A stretch of DNA of 64,000 nt from Owenia fusiformis. Its lineage: Eukaryota > Annelida > Polychaeta > Sabellida > Oweniidae. Position numbers and translations under genes: made by a program. Shown here in pieces: positions 1 to 10,900 of the stretch (positions are counted from its first letter, which is position 1; every line of letters starts with the position of its first letter). The stretch covers positions 34,992,867 through 35,056,866 of the forward strand of contig CAIIXF020000008.1 in NCBI GenBank assembly GCA_903813345.2, given 5' to 3'. The notes beneath the pieces were generated by a model. The model was not told the origin of the DNA and did not search any database. It was given only the letters and a program-made list of their open reading frames with translations.

Positions 1-529
1 ACTATTTTCTCCTTTGATCCTGTCCCTAGCTCCGATTTCGTTACTCGGCTGGGAAAAAAGGTTTGTTGGTATCATTTTATTCCAGACACTCTCTAGAATA
101 AATTCATCTTGGGTGGAATAAAAATGTGTGGTAAACGAATTCGCTATGGGCAGTTAAAGAGGTGCCATCTATTCATTTTCAAACAGGGGGTAGGGGTATA
201 AAATAATTTTTTAACACATTTTAATAGTAAAATGACATTGAAATACTAATAAAATCTTATCAAAAACATTATTTACAATTAGTATGAATTTTCTTGTGTG
301 GATTAGGGTGAAAATAAGGGCATATCTTGAAATTCACTACAGGGGCGCCACCTATTTCTGTACGTGTAATAACTTATTTTAGATTCGTTAAGGTACGAAA
401 TGTACTGAAAAAATTCATTCTGAAGGACCTATCCATGTTCATACCACATACTTAAAATTAGATCAATAGCTTATGTACCAGCGGAGAAAAAATTTATTGA
501 AATTTAAAATTTTGGTATCATGCAGGATA

Positions 530-1243
530 GGGGTGACCATATCTCACATTATTAACTTCCAAAATATGGAGCATATGCATCTCAAATGTGCTCAAAATGT
601 TGTATGTACTGTTTCTTTGTCATAATATTACTAATAAGAAGTAGAAAAAATGATTGTACATTTTAGAAATATTAATTCTCATTTTGGCTTCTGACGTCCC
701 AGGGGTGACCATATCTCACCTTTATAACTTCCAAAATATGGAGCATATGTTTCTCAAATGTGGTCAAAATGGTGTATGTACTCTTGCTTTGTCATAATAT
801 TAGTAATAAGAAGTAAGAAAATGATTGTACATTTAAAAAAATATTAATTCTCATTTTGGCTTCTGACGTCCCAGGGGTGACCATATGTCACCTTAATAAC
901 TTCCAAAATATGGAGCATATGTATCTCAAATGTGGTCAAAATGGTGTATGTACTCTTGCTTTGTCATAATATTAGTAATAAGAAGTAAGAAAATGATTGT
1001 ACATTTAAAAAAATATTAATTCTCATTTTGGCTTCTGACGTCCCAGGGGTGACCATATGTCACCTTAATAACTTCCAAAATATGGAGCATATGTATCTCA
1101 AATGTGGTCAAAATGGTGTATGTACTCTTGCTTTGTCATAATATTAGTAATAAGAAGTAGAAAAATGATTGTACATTTTAGAAATTATTAATTCTCATTT
1201 TGGCTTCTGACGTCCCAGGGGTGACCATATGTCACCTTAATAA
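530..1243. repeat. 172-bp tandem repeat (about 4 units)
   Basis: The landmark AGGGGTGACCATAT recurs near 530, 702, 874, 1046 and 1218, a constant period of 172 bp. Each unit contains CTTCCAAAATATGGAGCATA and TGGCTTCTGACGTCCC. The last unit is split by the LINE and resumes at about 5325-5457. Confidence 0.9.
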
Positions 1244-1546
1244 TCAAACCCTAGCAACTGGAAAACAGCAGGCCCAAATGGAAAACACAATGTCAACAAT
1301 CGCCCCATAAACTGCCAAAGTGATAAACCCAAATCAAACGATGCTTCCAGACGATGCTTCAAATGCGGTGAGGCAAGTCACCTCGCCAATTCATGCTGGC
1401 ATCCTAGCACGGTGAGATGCCATTGGTGCAGAAAATTGGGTCACAAAAAATCCTCATGCCCTATGCTGGAGGAATATGAAAGGAGGGAACGTGCACATGA
1501 ACAGTTCAGCCACCACTGGACCCAATATTCAAATCAGGACTACTGA
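1244..1546 (+). pseudogene. LINE ORF1 C-terminal fragment with two CCHC zinc knuckles
   Basis: The frame is open from the element boundary to a TGA at 1544-1546. It encodes two consecutive C-x2-C-x4-H-x4-C knuckles (CFKCGEASHLANSC and CHWCRKLGHKKSSC), the nucleic-acid binding module usual near the C-terminus of LINE ORF1 proteins. The N-terminus was lost by 5' truncation. It is in the same frame as the downstream ORF2 and is separated from it only by the TGA. Confidence 0.8.
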
Positions 1547-1735
1547 TGGAGAGGCGACGAACACGCCTTCACCCAAGATGAGAAGCATGGCCCAACCCCA
1601 CGGCTCAGACCCAAATCCTATCCTAAAAAGATCAGACGTTCCAAAAACCATAACAAACATAAACCCAACATTATTAAGATAGGATTCAACAATGTCCAAA
1701 AGTTAGGGATAAGTAAACAACATGAACTGGTAAAA

Positions 1736-4700
1736 ATGTTGGACTCAGAGAAGTTTGATGTACTGGCAGTTGCTGAAACAAACTTCAGCGAAGTTAATAG
1801 CATTTCTATTATAAACAATAACTATAAGTGGTATCCTAAAAATAGGGTCAATAATTTAGGAGGTGGAATTGGATTTTTTATTAGAAATGATGTAACAGTC
1901 ACTAATGACAATGTGTTAGATTCCGGTATTGATGATTTAGAAAGGTTTTGGATTCAAGTTAAAGTCAATGACTCAGCTTTAAACATTGGGGTTACTTATT
2001 ATCCTGTTGACGGTAAAAATAAAGACCTCTGTGAAAAGATGACACTGGAACTCATAGAAAATGTCTCAAAGCTAGAAAATGATGGTATTCCTACTCTTTT
2101 ACTAGGGGATTTTAATGGTCGCATTGAAAGGCTTAGGAATAATGTACCAAGTCCAAATGGTGATTTTGTGGAAATTCTTGCTGAAAGTACTGGCATGGAA
2201 TTCCTAAACCTTAGCCCAAAATGCACAGGTCAAATAACATGGGCAAAAAATCAAATGTTCTCTTGCATAGACTATGCTTTAGCCAATGGTAATTTCCTTG
2301 ATAATTTTAAAAGTATGCTTATTGATGAAAATCATGATAGGGTCTCACTGGGAAGCGACCATTCATTCTTTATCATTGAATTCTTGATTAATAGGAGGCA
2401 ACGGAATAACCGCAAATGTTATGACAATCATGTTACTTTTACAAAATGGGATATAACTGATAATACTGATTGGAGCTCTTTTCAAAAAAGCCTCTCTGAC
2501 CAGTTTTCTGACTGGGATATATCGAAATTTCAAGGAATCAATGATGTGTGGGAAACTTGGAAAGACAAAATTACTAAAGCTGCATTAACGTCTATTGGGC
2601 GAAAAAAGGTCTCTTCCGATCAAAGATCGTTTTGGAATGACGAAATTAAAGAATTGATTCAGAACCGCAAAACGGCATGCCGCTTTTATAGATATTGGGC
2701 CCGCGCCAAAACTAGCGATCCAAATATTGTATCTGAAATGTGGGATCTTTATATATGTCGAAAACAGCAAGTTCAGGAAAAAATTAAAGAATTACATGTT
2801 CAATCCCATATCAAGACAATTGTGAAAAACGCGTCCAAAAAGTCAAAAAGCTCGAAGTCGTTTTGGAAAACACTTAAGATGTTCAATGCCAAATGTGACT
2901 ACCCCATTCAAATAAAGGATCCAGAGGATAATAGTAATATTATAACTGACCCAAAATTAGTGTCAAAGGCCCTAAGAGACTACTGGGGCTCTGTCGGTTT
3001 GAAAAATAGAAACCCCCTTTTTAAAGAAAATTCTAATGAACACATCATTGAGAAACTGGAAAAGGAAACTGTTTTCTCTAATGATGCAATGACCGACTTT
3101 ATATTTGACCAGGATGATATTCAAAACTCAATTAAAACCTTAAGTAATGGTAAGGCCTGTGGTACAGACCAAATCCCTAATGAATTTCTGAAAAATGGAG
3201 GAATGTTGTTGATTCATACGCTCAATGACATTTTTACAAAAGTGAGGTTGCTTGAAACTATGCCAGATGAATGGAAATATGGGCTCTTGAAACCATTGCA
3301 TAAGAATGGCGATACGGAGGACCTGAATAACTATCGCGGAATTACTATAAACTCGAATGTTTATAAGTTGTTTACTGCCCTTCTTGAGCGCAAAATAATG
3401 TTTTTCTGTGAAGAAAAGAACTTATTTGGTGATCTCCAGGGTGCGTTTCGCAGTAATCTACGTTTAGAGAATCACATATTTGCCCTAAAAGGTCTCTGTA
3501 GTATTCGTAAAAATAAACGCAAAAAGACCTTTTTGGCTTTTCTTGATATGACTAAAGCTTTTGATGTTATCGATAGAGATCTTCTTTTCATGAAACTCTG
3601 GGAAAAAGGTATCCAGGGTAAAACTTGGAGACTGCTCCGTGAATCCTATAAAGATGTCAAAAATAAGGTCTTATTTGGTAAGTCAAATGGTGATAATTTT
3701 GATAATGAACTTATGAAAAATCTGAATTTTGAAAATGACACTCCAATCACAGGTAACAACCCTGAGAGTGACTGGTATAGTGCTCCCACAGGCCTGAAAC
3801 AGGGCTGCTGCTTATCCCCTATGCTTTTTTCCTTCATAATGACAGAATTAATTGAGATGCTACATTCAGAAAACACAGGAATACCTTTTAATAACGAAAA
3901 TGTCCCTGCTCTGCTTTTTGCAGATGATATCGTCCTTTTGGCCGAATCTGAAGGGGAATTGAACAAAATGTTGCAAATTGCAAATAAATTTTCACTAAAA
4001 TGGGGCGTTAAATATAGCCCAAAAAAGTCAAAAGTAATGGTGATAGGTAAGCGCATCAATAAAGAAAAAATTTGGCATCTTGGTGATCTTCAACTAACTG
4101 AAGTTCAAAACTATAAATATCTGGGGGTCTACTTTGATAGGACATTAAAGGACACCTATCACATAGATGCCTTCCTTAAGCCAAAAGCTAAACGCATGCA
4201 AGGCATGTTGTGTTCAACTCTGAGTAAACACTGTAATGCAAAGCGCATAAGCTTTGGTGATACTATATATAATTCAATGTTTGTACCTGCAATTTTGCAT
4301 GGTTGTAGTACCTTCGTATTGAACAAATCAAATTGCAAAACACTAGCTACCTTTCAATATAAGATAGGAAAATCGCTATTACAACTCAAGTGTAATCCTG
4401 CTAAGGAGGCCCTGTTCGGTGACTTGGGATGGAGGCCTATATGTAATGTCATAGAAAAAAGAAAAATTGACTATTTTATCTACTTAAAGAGCTCTCTTAA
4501 AGCAGGGCTCCATAAGAATATTTTCAATTATATGTTTGAGGATTTTAAAAGGGGAAATACAGCCACCTGGTCTTATTTTTCTAGCATTAAAGATATTTTG
4601 ACCAACCATGGTTTAGACGATGTAATATACAGAGAGGACACAGATTGGTACTCGTCATATTTAGAAATATCTAATGATTTGTTACGCAATACATTTTTTG

Positions 4701-5152
4701 ACTCGATAAACCAGAAAAAGTCACTTACAGTATATAGTAATATTAAAAGAAACACACTTATGGAAAAATACCTTAAAACTGACTTTGACTTCTATGCTCA
4801 AAAACTTAAATTTAAGGCAAGATCAGGATGCTTTGGTCTCGCCATTGATCTTGAGAGATGGGGTATAAGTGATGGAACGTGTTCTTTTTGTAATATGAGC
4901 TGTAAAGAAACTCCTGAACATCGATTTTTTACCTGCCCAAAGTTTAAAGAGGAAAGGTTTATATTTTATAATAGCATTGAGAATAGACTTCCACACATTT
5001 ATAATTATTTTAAGACATGCATTCCCAATAATGGTTTAGAATGGGTGCTTGGGGATGCGGCCTATGCTATCTTGGGTCAAGAACAAGGTTATATTTTTGA
5101 TGCATGCTCAAAGTATTTTATCAAAAACATATATGTAGCACCAACAAGTTAA
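1736..5152 (+). CDS. LINE ORF2: APE endonuclease and reverse transcriptase
   Basis: This frame encodes 1138 residues from its first ATG. The same frame is open back to 1547, and the start of the endonuclease fold (IKIGFNNVQ) lies upstream of that ATG, so it is not the biological start. Endonuclease motifs visible are AETNF, LLGDFN and SDHSFF. The RT palm carries FLDMTKAFD, GLKQGCCLSP and the catalytic FADD at about residues 728-731. A C-terminal Cys/His cluster (CSFCNMSCKETPEH) follows. The product nicks target DNA and copies its own RNA. No frameshift interrupts the ORF2 frame, so the copy is fairly young. Confidence 0.9.
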   Translation: MLDSEKFDVLAVAETNFSEVNSISIINNNYKWYPKNRVNNLGGGIGFFIRNDVTVTNDNVLDSGIDDLERFWIQVKVNDSALNIGVTYYPVDGKNKDLCEKMTLELIENVSKLENDGIPTLLLGDFNGRIERLRNNVPSPNGDFVEILAESTGMEFLNLSPKCTGQITWAKNQMFSCIDYALANGNFLDNFKSMLIDENHDRVSLGSDHSFFIIEFLINRRQRNNRKCYDNHVTFTKWDITDNTDWSSFQKSLSDQFSDWDISKFQGINDVWETWKDKITKAALTSIGRKKVSSDQRSFWNDEIKELIQNRKTACRFYRYWARAKTSDPNIVSEMWDLYICRKQQVQEKIKELHVQSHIKTIVKNASKKSKSSKSFWKTLKMFNAKCDYPIQIKDPEDNSNIITDPKLVSKALRDYWGSVGLKNRNPLFKENSNEHIIEKLEKETVFSNDAMTDFIFDQDDIQNSIKTLSNGKACGTDQIPNEFLKNGGMLLIHTLNDIFTKVRLLETMPDEWKYGLLKPLHKNGDTEDLNNYRGITINSNVYKLFTALLERKIMFFCEEKNLFGDLQGAFRSNLRLENHIFALKGLCSIRKNKRKKTFLAFLDMTKAFDVIDRDLLFMKLWEKGIQGKTWRLLRESYKDVKNKVLFGKSNGDNFDNELMKNLNFENDTPITGNNPESDWYSAPTGLKQGCCLSPMLFSFIMTELIEMLHSENTGIPFNNENVPALLFADDIVLLAESEGELNKMLQIANKFSLKWGVKYSPKKSKVMVIGKRINKEKIWHLGDLQLTEVQNYKYLGVYFDRTLKDTYHIDAFLKPKAKRMQGMLCSTLSKHCNAKRISFGDTIYNSMFVPAILHGCSTFVLNKSNCKTLATFQYKIGKSLLQLKCNPAKEALFGDLGWRPICNVIEKRKIDYFIYLKSSLKAGLHKNIFNYMFEDFKRGNTATWSYFSSIKDILTNHGLDDVIYREDTDWYSSYLEISNDLLRNTFFDSINQKKSLTVYSNIKRNTLMEKYLKTDFDFYAQKLKFKARSGCFGLAIDLERWGISDGTCSFCNMSCKETPEHRFFTCPKFKEERFIFYNSIENRLPHIYNYFKTCIPNNGLEWVLGDAAYAILGQEQGYIFDACSKYFIKNIYVAPTS

Positions 5153-5324
5153 TGTAGTGCAAATGTTTTAGTTTTGTTTTTATGTCTTATTGCGCAAATG
5201 TTTTTAGCTCTGCTTTAGAATTGTACTTGCACACATGTATTGTATGTTTTAACTGCTGCACTAGTTAAACTATGTGCCACTGATTTAAAAGTGATTGCAA
5301 TAAATTAATAAAAAAAAAAATAAA

Positions 5325-5572
5325 AATAACTTCCAAAATATGGAGCATATGTATCTCAAATAAACTCAAAATGGTGTATGTACTCTTGCTTTGTCATAAT
5401 ATTATACTAATAAGATGTAGGAATATGATTATACATTTAAAAAATTTTAATTTTCAACTCAACAACCAAAAAAGTTTGTTTCCTTCGCTGATCTGACTAG
5501 ATAGAAGCTGCGGATTCAGTCTTAAATGATGCAGGATAGATGAAAACTGTTGTGCGTAACATGCTAAAATCA
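5325..5572. repeat. Remnant of the 172-bp satellite plus foldback loop
   Basis: Positions 5325-5457 continue the satellite unit that LINE copy 1 interrupted, with more divergence than the upstream units. The rest is unique loop sequence with nothing recognisable. Confidence 0.7.
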
Positions 5573-5832
5573 AATATCTTGAGAACCATTGACTTTTTTA
5601 AATACATATGTATTATTGACCCCCTATAATGTGGCCATTCCGGACATTTTGGGTGGTCACACAACCTTCTATGTCCAACGGTTCCGGAGATGCAAAAATG
5701 GGGGGGGGAGAATTCGCGTAAAAAAGGGCGTGGCCATTTGACCTATTTCGCCTTCAGTGGCAAATATGTTACCAAGCCAAAATTGATCAATGACCTTCAC
5801 ATAGATGATTTCTGAAGAGAAAATCTCTGGAC
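5573..5832 (+). repeat. 260-bp direct repeat, copy A
   Basis: This stretch is nearly identical to 6361-6621, including the phrase CCTATAATGTGGCCATTCCG, a poly-G run of variable length and the closing GAGAAAATCTCTGGAC. The right arm of the foldback element lies exactly between the two copies. Confidence 0.9.
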
Positions 5833-6360
5833 TTAAATTTTTTCTCCGCTGGTACATAAGCTATTGATCTAATTTTAAGTATGTGGTATGAACATGTATA
5901 GGTCCTTCAGAATGAATTTTTTCAGTACATTTCGTACCTTAACGAATCTAAAATAAGTCAGTACACGTACAGAAATAGGTGGCGCCCCTGTAGTGAATTT
6001 CAAGATATGCCCTTATTTTCACCCTAATCCACACAAGAAAATTCATACTGATTGTAAATAATGTTTTTGATAAGATTTTATTAGTATTTCAATGTCATTT
6101 TACTATTAAAATGTGTTAAAAAATTATTTTATACCCCTACCCCCTGTTTGAAAATGAATAGATGGCGCCTCTTTAACTGCCCATAGCGAATTTGTTTACC
6201 ACACATTTTTATTCCACCCAAGATGAATTTATTCTGAAGAGTGTCTGGAACAAAATGATACCAACAAACCTTTTTTCCCAGCCGAGTAACGAAATCAGAG
6301 CTAGGGACAGGATCAAAGGAGAAAATAGTGGAGTTTTCATTCTAAAATCAGTTTTTGGCC

Positions 6361-6621
6361 AATATCTTGAGAACCATTGACTTTTTTAAATACAAATGTA
6401 TTATTGACCCCCTATAATGTGGCCATTCCGGACATTTTGAGTGGTCACACAACATTCTATGTCCAACGGTTCCGGAGATGCAAAAATGGGGGGGGGGAGT
6501 ATTTGCGTAAAAAAGGGCGTGGCCATTTGACCTATTTCGCCTTCAGTGGCAAATATGTTACCAAGCCAAAATTGATCAATGACCTTCACATAGATGATTT
6601 CTGAAGAGAAAATCTCTGGAC
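6361..6621 (+). repeat. 260-bp direct repeat, copy B
   Basis: Second copy of the direct repeat. It differs from copy A mainly in the length of its poly-G run and a few substitutions. The short ORFs read in this segment are frames of the repeat, not genes. Confidence 0.9.
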
Positions 6622-7097
6622 ATAGAAGTGCATACTCAACCAGCATGAGCTACTAGAGTATAAACAAAAATGGCAGTCATAAAAAGGAAAATAAATCGCT
6701 TTTCAAATGAGTTTTTTCATTTTGTTTCTTTTTCCATAAATGATATCAAATTTTCAAAGATTGTATCATTTAGAGCAATATATTGGGCACATTTTATGAA
6801 AAATTCAAAAGATTCTGTTCAGTTACCTTTCCTACCCTCCTACTTTTAGCTATTTTTCAGTCACATTTTCATAGGGCTGAAAAGGTTATTTTATCATATT
6901 TAGGGTCATTCTGACCATGAACATTGTGATCCTGGACCTGTAAATGGTATTTGGAACTAGTTGAATTGACTGGAGGTCAAAACGGAACTCTGTTATCTTT
7001 GTTCAAAAAATGTCTAAAAAATGCAAAAAAATTTGTCACTTCCTGTTTTGTCATTTCCTGTTAACTTTCATAGCACCTTAAGTGTTTTTAAGTTTCG
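6622..7097. other. Non-coding stretch, nothing recognised
   Basis: AT-rich sequence without a credible ORF, splice-flanked exon or repeat structure. It lies upstream of the first visible PPP1R21 exon, so it is intergenic or first-intron sequence. Confidence 0.5.
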
Positions 7098-7440
7098 CAA
7101 GGATCCTGCCATGACCGTTGTAGTGTTATCGTGATAGCCTGGTATAACAGTGACAATGCTATATTATATTGCATGGCCTGTCATGACCATGGTTATGTTA
7201 AAGCCTGATATGACCGTAACAATGCTATACTATATTGCAAGGCCTGATATGACCGTGGTAATGTTGAAGCCTGATGACCGTAACAATTGTTGCAAGGCCT
7301 GTCATGACCATAGTAATGTTAAAGCCTAATATGACCGTGACAATGGTTGCAAGGCCTCAGGCCCTGTGACAGGCCCTGTCATGACTGTGGTAATGTTTAA
7401 GCACAATACGACCATGACAATGGTTATATTAATTGACATT
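7098..7440. repeat. Degenerate minisatellite (ATGACCGT.ACAATG)
   Basis: Phrases such as GCCTGATATGACCGT, GTAATGTTAAAGCCTGATA and TTGCAAGGCCTG alternate with irregular spacing for about 340 bp. The array is degenerate and non-coding. Confidence 0.75.
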
Positions 7441-7838
7441 TTCGCCTGCTGGAGCAGGTACAAAGGAGATCAGCCAGATTTGTTACCTAATGTCATTCAA
7501 AGAAACCAGGCTGTGTCAACCAAGCTCTCCACCTGGGGGTTTCACTCTGATATACCTCTTAATACTTATGTGCCGTGTCAAAGACCCCCTTTTACCATTT
7601 TTCCATGTCAATTTCCTCTTAAGATCTTGTTTGGGAATATGTCATCATAAATCTATTTTTATCTAATCAGAAAAAGTCATTTTTAACATTAGTGATGTTA
7701 AGCCGACCACATCTCAATGAATACGTGAGTACTATGGTTGAAGGCAAATGAACACGTATCCAGTATGAATTATGTCAACCATAAGTTATCCTTTAATAAT
7801 TCTTTAATAGCTATATAGTTGTGTACTTGTTTTTGTAG

Positions 7839-7907
7839 ATCCGGTCACAATTGCCAGTTTTGAAGGCTGCTGTTGTTGATGGACAAAAGAAGGAGGATCA
7901 CTTGAAG
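7839..7907 (+). CDS. PPP1R21: PPP1R21 exon (visible 1): KLRAQ region
   Basis: This 23-codon, phase-0 exon corresponds to the human segment beginning LRAQNQVLKK; here it reads IRSQLPVLKAAVVDGQ. It carries most of the motif that gave the KLRAQ domain its name, with R and Q kept and A replaced by S. It is preceded by TTTTTGTAG and followed by GTATGA. Confidence 0.9.
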
Positions 7908-10900
7908 GTATGAAGAGTGAATCTAATCTCAAAATTAGTAACATTCTAACCTTCTCGAAATATTCTCAGATCAAATATATGTAACTTAAAGAAAACATGT
8001 TCTATATTCAAACTTTGTAAATGGATTACTAGATAATTTTTACAAGAGCACTATTTATAGACTATTAGCAACCATAAAATTAATGTGTTTTTCTGGGAAA
8101 TCTAATACATTTGTGAGAATATACATCGACTAATTGATTCTAACTCTTATGCCTTATGTGTTTATTTATGACGGAATTAATTTGGAATACTGATTGTCTC
8201 CCTTTGATTTTTAGGAAGGCATAAAAGAGAAAGAAAAGTCGATCCGTAAGTTTGAACAGGAAATTGATAGTTTAACATTCCGTAACCAGCAATTATCTTC
8301 GCGCGTCACAATCCTGCAAGATGAGCTTAATGATGCACAGTTAAAGCAACGGAAAAACAAGGTACAATGGAGTCTTTGTATTTTGTTTTTATTAAAATTT
8401 TAGTTTCAGTTATATACTCTTACAATGTATGCATGCAATTTTTAGTTAAACTATACAAATATTTTGTCGTAATATTGATTTTATTAAATGTTTTCCCGAT
8501 ACTTATGTTAAATGCATACTATTTTCAAGGAATTTTTGCATGTGTATTTCATCGTTTGAAGTAGTTTTCACTGTTTTTTGAAACTTTAGTAATTTGTAGA
8601 TTGCCTTTGAATTGCTAATCTTTATGCTTTTGCGAACACACGGGGTTGTCCTAAAGTGTATTTGTAATCACAGAGGATTTCAAAATTGACTATGTTTTCC
8701 ATTCCTCTTACATATATACCAAATTCCCATATGGTGGAAATGGATTTTTAACGGTGCAAATGAATTTTCAACTTAGTGGTTTTTCAATTGCTTTGTGTAA
8801 ATACATTGTGAACTTTTGAATATCCCCCTACATTTCACAGTGTTTGTTCACATAAAATTGATACACCTTGGCGTTTAGAAATCTTACGGAGTAGAGTTGT
8901 CACACATCGGTGGCAGAAAAATGATAAAATAAAATGAATGAGTTGTAAATGCACGCTTCATTTTAGGGACACTTTAGTCGATGGGTAAGAAACCATAACA
9001 TTTTAAGTTCTGGTTAAAGCTTTCAATCCGTTATTTTGGGTACTACAGTATTTCTTTGGGAAGTAGCAATTCTCTTTGATATTCCACATGAAGCAAATGT
9101 ATTCTAAATTCATTTGTCTTGTACGCTGTCACCGTGTGTGTATCATGAAAGACAAGTAGATTTTGTGGTATCATTAAAGAAATACCTAAATTCTTAAAAA
9201 GTTGGATATATGCTTTGATATTTTTTGCTCAAAATGCTTTTGAAATTATATTTATGACCCCCTTGTCACTTTTCAGGTTCTTCTCTGTGTAATTATAATC
9301 ATGTTCAATTTATTTACATGAGAAACATAGTGAGAGTCATAGTAATCCTGTAGTCCTGTATTATATTTGGAGGTTATGTCACTATCGTGGCATATATGCC
9401 CGAGGTCTCAGTGATATATGGCCCGACCTTGGGAGGGACATTGATCTCTGAGAACCGAGGGCATATGTGCCACGATAGTGACATAAACGATTTATAACAT
9501 ACCTATGATGATGTAGACTGGTCAGAGAGTACCGTTTTCTTATAGAATTGACAAACAAATGGTTTGAAAATGATTGAAAAGAGTTTAGAAAAATTGCTCA
9601 AGCAGTTTTATCTTCGATTGATTGGTTATGACGTCAGTGCCTTGACCAATCAGAAAGTTAGCGGGCGCGGGCTTTTCAAAACTTATATTGGCCCGCTGTC
9701 TTGTGTACACTTTGCACTATACATCATCATAGGTATGTTATAATTGGCTATATCCATGTTTCTGCTTACGTTTTAATTTTGAGCAAATTTTATATTTTCA
9801 AATATGTTCCTAGACTAGACATGGAAACAAAGTTTGTGTATTTTATTTGTGAGCGTGTCTTCTCATTTATTTTCATGCTTTTCTTTTGTGTTGTTGCTAT
9901 TGCAGACGCATCATGTCACTGGAGTGGGGCCGGGATTGTTCCCTGTTGTCAGTGTGAGTGGGATTATGGTTGTTATGAACCTCCCCTGCAATAAATGTGG
10001 GATTATGGGCTCCATGTACCTCCCCTGTGGTGATGGGAAGTTTGGTTACCCTTTGGATGGTTACCCTTCACCCTCCCTCCTGTTTATGAAATTTTCTCCC
10101 TTGTTACAGTATAAGCAATTTAAAACCATGCTTGTAGCCCTGTGCACCACCCTCTCCTCCCCCCATAACCACCATTCCCTCTGAACTTAAGACAAGCTTG
10201 CATTACATATTATGTTACATACAGTTTTAAGGATATTGTATAAACTAGCTTGTTGTTCTGATAAAGTTAAGGCTTTAGTTAAGTTCTTCTGTAGAGTTAA
10301 ACCTCTGAATGTTCACATAATTTCATATGATGCTTATTGTGAACAACTTTAGGATATTCTAGCCTGAGACAGTGTTCTCATCAAAACTGATATGATAGTG
10401 TAAAAAATGCTGATGTTCAATTCACATAAATTAAATGTGATGATAAATGTGAAAAATGTGAAAAAATGTGATAAATGTGATGATGAAATTGTGAGCAACA
10501 TTTGCAATTGACCTACCAATGTATTCTGTACCATTTCAAATATCCACTCCCTTTAAAAAATCGAATTTGAATTTAGAATTTAAGTTGCAAAAATGTGTCA
10601 GTTTTCCAAAATGATAAATTTGGATATCCAATTATACAAAATAGACTCATGAATGTAAAAATCTAGTTTTCCTGGAATAGAGCAAAAACTGTTGAGATTT
10701 TCAGAATAGATATGACAAAGAAAAATATGAGCCAAAAATATTCTAAAACTTAAACAATTTTTGGGTTGCTCCCGAGATCTCATTCTGAATTTGAGTTCTA
10801 GAATGCATTGAACTTACAGATTTAAAAACTTATAATCCCATTTCAAAGTTTTCACCAGACATGCCTTCATCATTTGCGTCTTGATTCATAGTTTCTTTAA

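Larger units (their letters stand above)
1244..5324 (+). mobile_element. Non-LTR retrotransposon, 5' truncated (LINE copy 1)
   Basis: The element starts within ORF1 and ends in an A-rich tail (about 5301-5324). It interrupts a 172-bp satellite unit: the sequence before it ends in CACCTTAATAA and the sequence after it resumes with AATAACTTCC, giving a short target-site duplication of about 5 bp. It carries a partial zinc-knuckle ORF1 and a full-length endonuclease/RT frame. The clade is unassigned. The CCHC ORF1 plus APE-type endonuclease fits the I/Jockey/L2/CR1 assemblage better than L1. Confidence 0.85.
1..6329. mobile_element. Foldback element with ~496-bp inverted arms
   Basis: Positions 1-496 reappear in reverse complement at 5834-6329, with the same length and only scattered mismatches. 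The left arm begins at the first base of the window, so the true end probably lies upstream. The 5.3-kb loop holds a 172-bp tandem repeat and a LINE inserted into that repeat. No transposase was recognised. It could be a non-autonomous foldback or DNA element, or a local inverted duplication. Confidence 0.75.

Noticed and set aside
7366-7666. Frames of 94 and 77 codons before the first visible PPP1R21 exon
   Set aside because: They start in a degenerate minisatellite and do not resemble the PPP1R21 N-terminus, so they are not the missing first exon.
9701-10184. Overlapping frames of 97 and 116 codons
   Set aside because: No domain, no splice support and no conservation signal; they lie in a PPP1R21 intron beside hairpin repeats.
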